From Methylophilaceae bacterium (GTDB lineage: Bacteria > Pseudomonadota > Gammaproteobacteria > Burkholderiales > Methylophilaceae), in the NCBI GenBank assembly GCA_025362115.1, contig JANYIK010000116.1, positions 1 through 17,878 on the forward strand: a DNA stretch of 17,878 nucleotides, read 5' to 3'. The position numbers and the translations under genes were made by a program. This document shows positions 1 to 8,213 of this stretch, in pieces. Every line of letters starts with the position of its first letter. The stretch's first letter is position 1. The notes below the pieces were generated by a model. It was given only the letters and a program-made list of their open reading frames with translations. It searched no databases and had not been told where the DNA came from.

Positions 1-995
1 TGGGTACCGCTAACACGCTGATTTACGTGCGTGGCAAAGGTATCGTACTAGACGAGCCCTCCGTAGTGGCGCTGCGCCGCGAATCTGGCCCTGGCGGGAA
101 AAAAACCATACTCGCCGTGGGTGCCGAAGCCAAGCGTATGCTGGGCAAAGCACCGGCCTCCATCCAAGCCATACGCCCCATGAAAGACGGCGTGATTGCC
201 GACTTCACAATTACCGAGCAAATGCTCAAATATTTCATCCGCAAGGTGCATGAATCGCGAATGTTTTCGCCTAATCCACGCATCATTATCTGCGTGCCTT
301 ACGGTTCTACCCAAGTAGAACGCCGCGCCATTCGCGAATCCGCCATTGGTGCAGGTGCGCGCCAGGTATTTTTGATTGAAGAGCCTATGGCAGCGGCTAT
401 AGGTGCGGATTTGCCGGTGGCCGATGCGACTGGTTCCATGGTGGTGGATATTGGCGGCGGCACGACTGAAGTCGGCGTGATTTCTTTGGGTGGTGTGGTG
501 TATGCCAAGTCCGAGCGCGTGGGTGGCGATCGTTTCGACGAAGCGATTATTGATTATGTTCGGCGCAACTACGGCATGCAGATTTCTGAACCCACCGCCG
601 AACTCATCAAGAAAAAAATCGGCTCCGCATTTCCAGGCTCTGAAGTACGCGAGATGGAAGTCACTGGTCGAAATTTAGCCGAAGGTTTGCCGCGTAAATT
701 CACTATCTCTAGTAACGAAATTTTAGAAGCCTTAACTGCACCGCTGAATAGTATTGTAAGTGCAGTAAAATCTGCCTTGGAACAAACTCCGCCTGAATTG
801 GGCGCAGACATTGCCGAGCGCGGCATGGTACTCACTGGCGGCGGCGCATTGTTGCGCGATTTGGATTTGCTGTTAAAGGAAGAAACTGGCTTGCCTATCA
901 TTATCGCCGAAGAGCCGCTCACTTGCGTGGTTCGGGGTAGTGGTCGCGCGTTGGAGGAAATGGACAAGCTGGGAGACGTATTTGCCAGTGAATAA
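1..995 (+). CDS. mreB: Rod shape-determining protein MreB (5' end cut off by window)
   Basis: Actin-like ATPase that forms membrane-bound filaments and positions the lateral-wall synthesis complex. The reading frame is already open at base 3 and translates as GTANTLIYVRGKGIVLDEPSVVA, the conserved phosphate-1 region of MreB, so the GTG at base 27 is an internal Val codon and not a start. About 330 residues are present; roughly the first 15-20 of a typical 347-residue protein are missing. The actin-fold phosphate-2 motif DIGGGTTEVGV (bases about 445-480) and the adenosine motif GMVLTGGGALLRD (about 824-862) are intact. The frame ends in TAA at 993-995. mreC follows after 57 bases in the standard mre order. 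Identification is very secure. Confidence 0.97.
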   Translation, partial: GTANTLIYVRGKGIVLDEPSVVALRRESGPGGKKTILAVGAEAKRMLGKAPASIQAIRPMKDGVIADFTITEQMLKYFIRKVHESRMFSPNPRIIICVPYGSTQVERRAIRESAIGAGARQVFLIEEPMAAAIGADLPVADATGSMVVDIGGGTTEVGVISLGGVVYAKSERVGGDRFDEAIIDYVRRNYGMQISEPTAELIKKKIGSAFPGSEVREMEVTGRNLAEGLPRKFTISSNEILEALTAPLNSIVSAVKSALEQTPPELGADIAERGMVLTGGGALLRDLDLLLKEETGLPIIIAEEPLTCVVRGSGRALEEMDKLGDVFASE

Positions 996-1052
996 GGGCA
1001 TTCCTGTTCACTTTTATACTTTGTGCATACTGCGCGACGAGGCTAACTGGCG

Positions 1053-1958
1053 ATGATTCGACGCGTTACCCTCCAACAACAACAGCCCCCAGCTTTTTTC
1101 GTCCGTGGCCCCAGCCCATTCGCTCGCTTAGTATTTTTTTCTGCTCTGTCCATCGTGCTCATGGCGGTGGATTCCCGTCTGCATTACCTGAACGAAGTGC
1201 GCCAAGGTTTCGCTACCTTACTGTATCCACTGGAAGTGGTCGCCTCTGCTCCGGTAAGGATATACCGTCATGTGAACAGTTATTTTGTTGACCAAAAATC
1301 ATTGGCTCAAGAAAACCAGCGCCTAACAACATTCGCCATGAATCAAGCGCTAGACCTTCAGCGCCTCACCAACACCGAAGCCGAAAACGCGCATCTGCGC
1401 TTGTTATTTGAAGCACGCCAAAAGCTCAAGCCCAGCACTCAACTGGCTGAAATTCTGCACACCGGACGCGATCCTTTCGTACACAAGGTAGAAGTCAACA
1501 TTGGTACCCAGCAAGGCGTCGCTCCCGGGCAAGCAGTGGTGGACGGTTTCGGTGTTATCGGCCAAGTAACACGTGCATATCCCTTCACCAGCGAAGTCAC
1601 CCTGATTACTGACAAGAGCCTGGTCATCCCAGTACAAATCGCGCGCAATGGCTTACGTGCTATCGCCTTTGGGCATGGGCGCGACAGCACCCTCTATGTA
1701 CCGTATCTACCCACCAGTGTGGACATCAAAGAGGGTGACAAGTTGATGACTTCCGGCATAGACAATACCTACCCTGAAGGCTTGACCGTAGCCCTCGTCA
1801 CCCGCATTGAACGTGACCCAAATTCACCTTTTGCCCACATCATCTGTACTCCGGCCGCTGGTACAGACCGTAGGCGACAAGTGCTGATTATTACCGGCTC
1901 TTTAATAACGCCCCCCAGCCCCATCAGCAAAAAGGTATCTCATGCGCCCCGGCAATAA
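1053..1958 (+). CDS. mreC: Rod shape-determining protein MreC
   Basis: Bitopic inner-membrane protein whose periplasmic part activates PBP2/RodA in the elongasome. The 301 residues show a short basic N-terminus, one membrane segment (about 24-42), a coiled coil (about 75-118, rich in Gln, Leu and Glu) and a beta-domain (about 120-285) with the family's repeated GxxxGVxxGQAVV and GVIGQVxxxxPFTSEVxLITD patterns. The C-terminal tail is Pro/Ser-rich and low complexity, as is common in betaproteobacteria. The ATG at 1053 follows a GAGG at 1039-1042. The end overlaps mreD by 17 bases, so the two are probably translationally coupled. Family assignment is secure. Confidence 0.96.
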   Translation: MIRRVTLQQQQPPAFFVRGPSPFARLVFFSALSIVLMAVDSRLHYLNEVRQGFATLLYPLEVVASAPVRIYRHVNSYFVDQKSLAQENQRLTTFAMNQALDLQRLTNTEAENAHLRLLFEARQKLKPSTQLAEILHTGRDPFVHKVEVNIGTQQGVAPGQAVVDGFGVIGQVTRAYPFTSEVTLITDKSLVIPVQIARNGLRAIAFGHGRDSTLYVPYLPTSVDIKEGDKLMTSGIDNTYPEGLTVALVTRIERDPNSPFAHIICTPAAGTDRRRQVLIITGSLITPPSPISKKVSHAPRQ

Positions 1959-2421
1959 TCTGGAAATTTATGGCTCGCTCCTACTGGGTTTGCTTCTCTA
2001 TTTGCTGCCTTGGGCAGGAGTTGGCCTTACTTTTCGTCCCGACTTTGTATTGCTAGTGTTGCTGTATTGGCTGATACGTGCGCCCTACGCCTGCAACGTA
2101 GGAGTGGCGTGGATGATGGGTATAGTGATAGATTTAGCTGACGGCAGCCTGTTTGGCCAACACGCACTAGCCTACATCGTGGCTGCCTTTTTGGCCTTGA
2201 TGTATCAGCGCCGAGTCACGCTATTCAACCGTCTGCAACAAGCCGGGTTTGTATTTGCTTTGCTCATCATCGCGCAGATTGTGCTACTAATCGTCAAACT
2301 GTTTGGCGGAGACCAGCCAGCCGGTTGGACTTACTTCTTGCCTAGCCTGACCGGCATCATGTTATGGCAACTGGTGATTTATTCAAAAATAAAAGTCAGC
2401 GGCGACGAAAATCGGGGTTGA
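1942..2421 (+). CDS. mreD: Rod shape-determining protein MreD
   Basis: Small polytopic inner-membrane partner of MreC in the elongasome. The 159-residue product is almost wholly hydrophobic, with about five membrane segments and the acidic pattern DLADGSLFGQHALAY (about residues 66-80) that is typical of MreD between segments. The length matches the family (about 160). The start lies inside the end of mreC. The TGA stop at 2419-2421 is in the same frame as mrdA and only one codon (AGA) before the mrdA start. Assignment rests on hydrophobicity, the motif and operon position, and is secure in this context. Confidence 0.93.
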   Translation: MRPGNNLEIYGSLLLGLLLYLLPWAGVGLTFRPDFVLLVLLYWLIRAPYACNVGVAWMMGIVIDLADGSLFGQHALAYIVAAFLALMYQRRVTLFNRLQQAGFVFALLIIAQIVLLIVKLFGGDQPAGWTYFLPSLTGIMLWQLVIYSKIKVSGDENRG

Positions 2422-2424
2422 AGA

Positions 2425-4344
2425 TTGTTTGCTCTTAACAACTCTCTACAAGAACAACGGCAATACCGCATTCGCTTGATCATTGCTTCTGTCCTGATTT
2501 TGCTAGCGTTTGGCGCATTACTTATGCGCCTGGCATTTTTACAGGTATTACGCTACGACCATTATCAAACACTGGCGGAAAACAATCGTATCTCTCTAGT
2601 ACCAGTAGTCCCCAATCGGGGCTTAATTGTGGATCGCAATGGCGTGGTCTTGGCGGAGAATTTCTTTGTCTATACTTTGGAAATTACACCGTCTAAAGCG
2701 GGTAACGTCAATCAAACCATAGACGAACTTGCCAAACTCATTAGTATTACCAGCAACGACCGCAAACTGTTTAACAAATTTCGGCAAGAAAGCCGTAATT
2801 TTGAAAGCGTACCCATCCGTGTCAGATTAAATGAGATAGAAGCCGCGCGTTTCGCGGTGAATAACTACCGCTTTCCCGGGGTTGAAATACGCTCACGCTT
2901 ATTCAGAAACTACCCTTTTGGTAAGCAAGGCTCACATTTGACAGGCTATATTAGCCGCATCAACGAAGCCGATTTAAGCAAACTAGAGGATAACGACGAG
3001 CTTTCCAATTACAAAGGTTCTGACCATATTGGCAAAGGCGGGCTGGAACAACACTACGAGCGTGAATTACATGGCATCACTGGCTTCCAGCAAGTCGAAG
3101 TAGACGCAGATGGACACGCGGTACGTGTACTTGCTAACACACCACCGGTTCCAGGCAATAATTTAATACTTTCTATAGACAACCAGTTGCAAGAAATTGC
3201 CGAACAGGCATTCGGTGAGCGGCGTGGCGCTTTGGTAGCCATCAATCCGGCTAATGGAGAAGTGCTGGCATTCGTCAGTATGCCCACTTTCGATCCCAAT
3301 TTATTCGTAGATGGGATAGATCAAGATACGTGGAAAATGCTCAATTTATCGCGCGACAAACCCTTGATCAACCGGCCACTAAAAGGTGCTTACCCTCCCG
3401 GCTCTACATTCAAGCCCTTTGTGGCGCTAGCAGGCTTGGAAAACAACAAACGCGTACCTCCTTTTAGCATTTCCGACCCCGGCTACTTTAGTCTAGGTGG
3501 CAGCCATCATTATCGAGATTGGAAACCAGGAGGTCATGGCCAAGTAGACATGCGCCGAGCCATTGCCGTGTCTTGTGATACTTTTTTCTACGGGCTAGCG
3601 CAAGATTTGGGCATTGATAAACTCACCGCTTTTGTCAGCCATTTTGGCTTTGGCAAAATAACCGGCATTGATATTGACGGCGAGCGATCTGGCCTGCTGC
3701 CCACCCCAGCCTGGAAACAAAAGCGCTACAAACAAGACTGGTACGCAGGTGAAACCGTGATTACCGGTATTGGTCAAGGCTACACCTTGGTCACCCCCAT
3801 GCAACTCGCTTACGCCACGGCCATGTTGGCCAATAACGGCGTAGGTGTTAAACCCCACTTGGTATCCAGCATACGTGACAGCGTCACGGGTGTAATCCGT
3901 CCGCTACCCTTAGAAACATTGGATCGCATCCCGGTTAGCGCAGCACATTTAGAATTAGTAAGATTGGGCATGACCGATGTCACCCAGCCTGGCGGCACTG
4001 CAGCCAGTATTGGTGCGGGTGCGCCTTATAGCATCGCCGCAAAAACCGGCACCGCTCAGGTGATAGGCATCGCACAGGGTCAAAAATACAATGCCAGCAC
4101 AATTGATGAATATCACCGCGACCATGCCTGGTTTATTGCCTACGCCCCGGCGGATACTCCCAAAATAGCACTGGCAGTCATCGTGGAAAACGGCGGTCAT
4201 GGCGGCTCGGCAGCAGGGCCTATCGCACGCCAAGTAATGGATTATTATTTGTTGGGAAAAACTCCGGTGAAGACTTTTCCTGAAGCGGAAGAATCTAGCG
4301 GAGTGACCCCTCCAGATATTCCAGTGGAGGCACCTCATGATTAA
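2425..4344 (+). CDS. mrdA: Peptidoglycan D,D-transpeptidase PBP2
   Basis: Class B penicillin-binding protein that cross-links lateral-wall peptidoglycan as partner of RodA. The 639 residues contain an N-terminal membrane anchor (about 16-39), a pedestal domain with RGLIVDRNG (65-73), and the transpeptidase domain with all three active-site motifs: S327-T-F-K330, S383-C-D385 and K540-T-G542. The length matches the family. The start is a TTG: mreD's TGA is in this same frame at 2419-2421, and no ATG or GTG precedes the membrane anchor, so TTG 2425 is effectively the only start that keeps the cytoplasmic N-terminus. A GGGG at 2414-2417 may act as a weak ribosome binding site, or translation may reinitiate after mreD. 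The end overlaps rodA by 8 bases. Confidence 0.96.
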   Translation: MFALNNSLQEQRQYRIRLIIASVLILLAFGALLMRLAFLQVLRYDHYQTLAENNRISLVPVVPNRGLIVDRNGVVLAENFFVYTLEITPSKAGNVNQTIDELAKLISITSNDRKLFNKFRQESRNFESVPIRVRLNEIEAARFAVNNYRFPGVEIRSRLFRNYPFGKQGSHLTGYISRINEADLSKLEDNDELSNYKGSDHIGKGGLEQHYERELHGITGFQQVEVDADGHAVRVLANTPPVPGNNLILSIDNQLQEIAEQAFGERRGALVAINPANGEVLAFVSMPTFDPNLFVDGIDQDTWKMLNLSRDKPLINRPLKGAYPPGSTFKPFVALAGLENNKRVPPFSISDPGYFSLGGSHHYRDWKPGGHGQVDMRRAIAVSCDTFFYGLAQDLGIDKLTAFVSHFGFGKITGIDIDGERSGLLPTPAWKQKRYKQDWYAGETVITGIGQGYTLVTPMQLAYATAMLANNGVGVKPHLVSSIRDSVTGVIRPLPLETLDRIPVSAAHLELVRLGMTDVTQPGGTAASIGAGAPYSIAAKTGTAQVIGIAQGQKYNASTIDEYHRDHAWFIAYAPADTPKIALAVIVENGGHGGSAAGPIARQVMDYYLLGKTPVKTFPEAEESSGVTPPDIPVEAPHD

Positions 4345-5443
4345 ATATCTACTATCACGCTGGATACAACGTATCACCAAACACTTAGACCAAACCTTGT
4401 TTGGCATGCTGCTATTGCTGATGCTGATAGGTTTAATCGTGCTCTACAGCGCATCTGGCCAACACGCGGGCTTGATGGCAAAGCAGGGGCTGAACTTACT
4501 TATCGCTTTCAGTTGCATGTGCTTGTTCGCCAACATTTCGCCGCAACGCTTGGAAGTGATCGCTTTGCCGCTATACGCGCTGGGGCTACTGCTGCTGATA
4601 GGTGTCGCTATGGTGGGTGAAACCAGCCACGGTGCGCGGCGCTGGCTGAATTTGGGAGTCGCCACCATACAGCCGTCTGAAATCATGAAGCTGGCCATGC
4701 CACTGATGTTGGCTTGGTATTTCGCCAAACGCGAAGATACTATCCGCTGGTCGGATTATCTGCTCGCTGCGGTGCTGCTCATTTTGCCCGTAGGACTCAT
4801 CGCCAAACAGCCGGATTTAGGCACCGCCTTGTTGATAGGTGCCTCTGGATTTTACGTACTATTTTTTGTCGGTTTAAGCTGGCGCTTCATGCTCGGGATT
4901 GGTCTGACTATCGCCGCCGCCATACCTTTTGTATGGCCCATGTTGCACGATTATCAACGCAAACGCGTACTGATTTTGCTAGACCCCAGTCAAGATCCGC
5001 TAGGTGCGGGCTACCACACGATACAGGCCATGATAGCCATGGGTTCTGGCGGCCTGGCGGGCAAAGGCTGGCTCAACGGCACACAATCACGGCTGGATTT
5101 TCTGCCAGAACGCCATACTGACTTTATTTTTGCCGTTTTCGGCGAGGAGTTTGGCTTGTTAGGCGTGGTGTTACTAGCCTTATTATTCCTGTTGATCATC
5201 GGGCGTGGAATGATTATTGCAGCCAACGCCCAAAACTTGTTTAGTCGTCTGCTAGCCAGCAGCATCACACTCACCTTCTTCACCTATGCCTTCGTCAACA
5301 TGGGCATGGTCAGCGGCATTCTGCCGGTGGTGGGCGTACCACTGCCCTTGATTAGCTATGGTGGGACTTCGCTGGTAACGCTAATGATAGGGTTTGGTAT
5401 TTTGATGAGCATACAGACACATAAAAAATTGGTGTCGTCTTGA
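4337..5443 (+). CDS. rodA: Peptidoglycan glycosyltransferase RodA (SEDS family)
   Basis: Polytopic SEDS-family glycosyltransferase that polymerises lipid II for the lateral wall with PBP2. The 368 residues are close to E. coli RodA (370). About ten membrane segments can be seen. Conserved stretches include GARRWLNLG (99-107), QPSEIMKLA (112-120), KQPDLGTAL (157-165), and ERHTDFIFAVFGEEFG (258-273). In the last of these, D262 sits at the position of the catalytically essential Asp of the E. coli enzyme. The C-terminal GVPLPLISYGGTS signature (333-345) is also present. The ATG at 4337 lies in the end of mrdA, giving the usual tight PBP2-RodA coupling. Confidence 0.97.
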   Translation: MIKYLLSRWIQRITKHLDQTLFGMLLLLMLIGLIVLYSASGQHAGLMAKQGLNLLIAFSCMCLFANISPQRLEVIALPLYALGLLLLIGVAMVGETSHGARRWLNLGVATIQPSEIMKLAMPLMLAWYFAKREDTIRWSDYLLAAVLLILPVGLIAKQPDLGTALLIGASGFYVLFFVGLSWRFMLGIGLTIAAAIPFVWPMLHDYQRKRVLILLDPSQDPLGAGYHTIQAMIAMGSGGLAGKGWLNGTQSRLDFLPERHTDFIFAVFGEEFGLLGVVLLALLFLLIIGRGMIIAANAQNLFSRLLASSITLTFFTYAFVNMGMVSGILPVVGVPLPLISYGGTSLVTLMIGFGILMSIQTHKKLVSS

Positions 5444-5451
5444 ATACTTGT

Positions 5452-5457
5452 GAGGAG
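5452..5457 (+). promoter_or_regulatory. Ribosome binding site fixing the rlpA start
   Basis: GAGGAG lies six bases before the GTG at 5464. It decides the start of rlpA in favour of this GTG over the in-frame TTG at 5440. That TTG overlaps the rodA stop and would put eight charged or polar residues before the lipoprotein signal. Confidence 0.8.
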
Positions 5458-5463
5458 AAAAAC

Positions 5464-6399
5464 GTGAGACTTGAGGCGTATGGGATTGCGGCAGTTTTGG
5501 TAGTGTTGCTGAGCGGTTGTGGAACGATGGGTGGTGGTGGCAACGCACCAGTGATTGAGCGAGGCGCACCAGACACGCAACCCGTTCCTGCCAAGCCAGT
5601 AGCGGAAACTCCTGTAAAACCCTCAGACACTCCAGACACGCCTAAAAAAGGTGGCTATTACCTGGATGACGGTCCTGGCGCTAATCCACCAGAGAATATA
5701 GACACCATTCCTGACGCGGTTCCCCGTGTGGAACCTATACGTCCGGCCAATAGTCGGCCATATTCGGCTTTAGGCGTGGATTACACCCCCATGACCGAAT
5801 TTCAGCCTTACAAAGCCAGCGGCATCGCCTCTTGGTATGGGCGACGTTATCACGGGCAAAAAACCTCTAGTGGTGAACAGTATGATATGTACGGTATGAC
5901 CGCCGCACACACTATTCTGCCTATTCCTAGCTATGTGCGCGTCACTAATCCGGAAACAAAACGCTCCGTTATCGTGCGCGTGAATGACAGAGGGCCATTC
6001 AAAAATGACCGGATTATCGACCTCTCCTACGCCGCCGCGCACAAACTCAACCTCATCAAAAGAGGTAGCGGCTTCGTAGAGATAGAACTGATAGACCCAC
6101 GAACTACACCTCCTCAGGTAGCCGATGCCAAATCAGTAGAAACCACAGAATCCCCAGTGGCTAACTACTCCGGCATCTACATACAACTCGGCGCTTTCCG
6201 GCAAAAAGAAAATGCCGAACAATTGATTAGCAAGCTTAAGCAACAAGGCTTGCCACAAGGGTTAGGAGTGGGAAGCTGGTACAATGGCGATATCTATCGC
6301 GTCCGGCTTGGACCTTATGCCAGCAAGCAAGAAGCCGATGCTGCCGCCGCGAATCTTAAACAAACCTTGGGCATATCAACCCTAGTGACCACGCAATAA
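5464..6399 (+). CDS. rlpA: Septal ring lytic transglycosylase / lipoprotein RlpA
   Basis: Outer-membrane lipoprotein that binds and, in P. aeruginosa, cleaves glycan strands lacking stem peptides. From the GTG at 5464 the product has 311 residues, with a lipoprotein signal ending LSG-C19, a Pro-rich linker, a double-psi beta-barrel domain (about 117-210), and a C-terminal SPOR domain (about 237-307, YIQLGAFRQKENAEQL and YRVRLGPYASKQEAD). E138, H149 and D175 have the same spacing as the conserved E120, H131 and D157 of the P. aeruginosa enzyme, so lytic activity is expected. It lies 20 bases after rodA and is probably in the same operon. No dacC (PBP5) gene lies between it and the transaminase gene, unlike in many relatives. 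Confidence 0.94.
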   Translation: MRLEAYGIAAVLVVLLSGCGTMGGGGNAPVIERGAPDTQPVPAKPVAETPVKPSDTPDTPKKGGYYLDDGPGANPPENIDTIPDAVPRVEPIRPANSRPYSALGVDYTPMTEFQPYKASGIASWYGRRYHGQKTSSGEQYDMYGMTAAHTILPIPSYVRVTNPETKRSVIVRVNDRGPFKNDRIIDLSYAAAHKLNLIKRGSGFVEIELIDPRTTPPQVADAKSVETTESPVANYSGIYIQLGAFRQKENAEQLISKLKQQGLPQGLGVGSWYNGDIYRVRLGPYASKQEADAAAANLKQTLGISTLVTTQ

Positions 6400-6417
6400 A
6401 CTGAGTCCATCAAGGCC

Positions 6418-7281
6418 ATGTCGCAAATCGTTTACCTCAACGGACAGTTTTTGCCTATCGCTGAAGCCAAAATTTCGGTTCTGGATCGCGGCTTTATTTT
6501 CGGTGATGGCGTGTATGAAGTCATTCCCGTATATTCACGCCATCCTTTCCGTCTAGCTGAGCATTTGCGTCGTTTACAAGCTAGTTTGGATAGCATACGC
6601 CTGCCCAATCCTTATCCGGATACGGAATGGACAACGCTCATTACCGCGCTTATTGAAAAAAACGCGGACGAAGATCAGTCGATCTATCTGCACATCACTC
6701 GTGGTATAGCCCCGCGCGACCACGCCTTTCCCGCCAACACTCCCGTCACGGTATTCATGATGAGTAATCCACTTATCACTTCGACCCGCGCACAATGTGA
6801 AACTGGAGTTGCGGCAATAAGCCATGCAGATAACCGCTGGGGACGCTGCGACATCAAGGCCATCGCGCTGTTGCCCAATGTGCTGTTACGGCAATTGGCG
6901 GTGGATGTAGGCGCGGTGGAAACGGTGTTGTTCCGTGATGGATTCTTGACAGAAGGAGCCGCCAGTAACATCTTTGCGGTGAAAAAAGGTGTGCTTCTGG
7001 CACCCCCCAAAGATCATCACATGCTGGCAGGAATCACTTATGACTTGGTGCTGGAACTGGCCGAAGAACACAAAATTCCGGTAGAGGTACGCAAATTGAC
7101 CGAGGCACGGGTACGCGCAGCGGATGAGCTATGGATTACTTCCTCCACCAAGGAAATTCTGCCCATCATTCAACTCGATGGCAAGCCTATAGGCAAAGGC
7201 AAACCCGGTGCAGTGTTCTGGCAGATGCACGGCCTATATCAGGATTACAAACAACAGGTAATGCGACATGCAAGCCCCTGA
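6418..7281 (+). CDS. dat: D-amino acid transaminase (class IV PLP aminotransferase)
   Basis: Fold-type IV PLP enzyme, probably interconverting D-alanine/2-oxoglutarate and D-glutamate/pyruvate, which would supply peptidoglycan precursors. The 287 residues contain the PLP lysine K147 (CDIKAIALLPN) and E179 (LTEGAASN). R100-x-H102 in GIAPRDHAFP and Y33 sit at a constant +2 offset from the residues that trap the substrate carboxylate in the Bacillus YM-1 D-amino acid transaminase (Y31, R98, H100, K145, E177). This favours D-amino acid over branched-chain transaminase activity. Context agrees: it sits after the wall genes and overlaps ybeD by 14 bases, as in many betaproteobacteria. Substrate range is inferred. 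Confidence 0.88.
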   Translation: MSQIVYLNGQFLPIAEAKISVLDRGFIFGDGVYEVIPVYSRHPFRLAEHLRRLQASLDSIRLPNPYPDTEWTTLITALIEKNADEDQSIYLHITRGIAPRDHAFPANTPVTVFMMSNPLITSTRAQCETGVAAISHADNRWGRCDIKAIALLPNVLLRQLAVDVGAVETVLFRDGFLTEGAASNIFAVKKGVLLAPPKDHHMLAGITYDLVLELAEEHKIPVEVRKLTEARVRAADELWITSSTKEILPIIQLDGKPIGKGKPGAVFWQMHGLYQDYKQQVMRHASP

Positions 7282-7534
7282 AACTCTGTTCGAGTTTCCC
7301 TGTGAATTCCCCATCAAAGCCGTGGGAGAAGCCCGTGAAGGCCTTACTGCCGCCGTAGTTGAAACGGTGCTAATGCACGCTCCTGATTTCGATGCCAGCA
7401 CCCTAGAAATTCGCTCTAGCTCTGGTGGCAAATACGTCAGCCTCACTTGCACCATCAACGCCACTTCCAAAACACAGTTAGATGACCTCTACCGCGCCCT
7501 CACCGCGCACCCTATGGTGAAAGTGGTGCTGTGA
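7268..7534 (+). CDS. ybeD: YbeD-like DUF493 protein
   Basis: Small ACT-like-fold protein of the DUF493/YbeD family, 88 residues, with no firmly known biochemical role; it is regularly found next to lipB. Visible family features are the N-terminal FEFPCEFPIKAVG (8-20), a central GGKYVSLTCTINATS (53-67) and the terminal LTAHPMVKVVL. The start lies within the transaminase gene and the TGA shares bases with the lipB GTG start (GTGA), which indicates translational coupling to both neighbours. A regulatory role in lipoate metabolism has been suggested for the family from context only. Confidence 0.9.
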   Translation: MQAPETLFEFPCEFPIKAVGEAREGLTAAVVETVLMHAPDFDASTLEIRSSSGGKYVSLTCTINATSKTQLDDLYRALTAHPMVKVVL

Positions 7535-8136
7535 CACTGCTCGTCAAGCAGCTAGGCGAGACCGATTACCTCAGCACTTTGCGCGCCATGCAGGCGTTTA
7601 CCGCCAATCGCGATGCCACCACCCCCGATGAAATCTGGCTCACTGAACACGCTGCCGTTTATACCCTAGGCCTCAACAAAAAAGACCTCAGCCCGCCATT
7701 GCGGGGGGATATTCCGCTGGTGGAATCCGACCGCGGCGGCAAAATCACTTACCACGGACCCGGGCAGATTATCGTGTATTTGCTGCTGGATTTGAAACGG
7801 CGCGGCCTCAAGGTGCGGCAATTAGTGAGTTTGTTAGAAGGCGCGGTGATCAAACTGTTGGCGGAATACGACATCCAAGCCGAGGCAAGATCTGATGCGC
7901 CCGGCGTTTATGTAGATGGGCGCAAAGTCGCGTCCTTAGGCTTGCGCCTGAAAAATGGCTGCTGCTATCACGGCCTGAGTCTCAATGTGGACATGGATTT
8001 ATCGCCTTTTTTGGCCATAGATCCGTGCGGCTATAAAGGCTTGGAAGTCACCCAATTGCGCGATTTGGGCGTACTTGAAACCAGCGCTGTTTTAAGCCAA
8101 AAGCTACTGCATCACCTGCAACTTGGCTTAATGTAA
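7531..8136 (+). CDS. lipB: Octanoyl-[ACP]:protein N-octanoyltransferase LipB
   Basis: Transfers octanoyl from acyl carrier protein to the lipoyl domains of 2-oxoacid dehydrogenases and glycine cleavage H protein, the first step of de novo lipoylation. The 201 residues contain DRGGKITYHGPGQ (67-79), K132 in RKVASLG, and the acyl-thioester cysteine C166 in IDPCGYKG. K132 and C166 lie exactly three residues before the catalytic K135 and C169 of E. coli LipB. The start is a GTG overlapping the ybeD stop. lipA, the sulfur-insertion partner often next in line, does not follow; rpe does. Confidence 0.96.
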   Translation: MTLLVKQLGETDYLSTLRAMQAFTANRDATTPDEIWLTEHAAVYTLGLNKKDLSPPLRGDIPLVESDRGGKITYHGPGQIIVYLLLDLKRRGLKVRQLVSLLEGAVIKLLAEYDIQAEARSDAPGVYVDGRKVASLGLRLKNGCCYHGLSLNVDMDLSPFLAIDPCGYKGLEVTQLRDLGVLETSAVLSQKLLHHLQLGLM

Positions 8137-8201
8137 GCGCAAGCCTATGTTTTTGGCGGTAATTATGGTTAAAATAGGTGCCTATTCATTTTTTAATTGT
8201 T

Positions 8202-8205
8202 AAGG
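8202..8205 (+). promoter_or_regulatory. Ribosome binding site fixing the rpe start
   Basis: AAGG eight bases before the ATG at 8214. It supports ATG 8214 as the rpe start rather than the in-frame GTG at 8178, which would add twelve residues absent from typical Rpe proteins. Confidence 0.6.
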
Positions 8206-8213
8206 TTCACGCT

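Noticed and set aside
982..1020. TTGCCA and TATACT before mreC as a promoter
   Set aside because: The hexamers look good singly but are 27 bases apart, far beyond a functional spacer, and no better -35 pairs with the TATACT.
3955..4407. 150-residue minus-strand ORF opposite mrdA/rodA
   Set aside because: Antisense to intact PBP2 and RodA coding sequence, with no recognisable domain or ribosome binding site.
5440..5463. TTG at 5440 as the rlpA start
   Set aside because: It overlaps the rodA stop and adds eight residues before the lipoprotein signal; the GTG at 5464 has a strong GAGGAG and gives a normal signal peptide.
8153..8175. TTGGCG and TAAAAT before rpe as a promoter
   Set aside because: The spacing is only 11 bases. 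The TAAAAT could be a -10 with an imperfect extended motif, but the evidence is too weak to list. A promoter somewhere in this 77-base gap remains possible.
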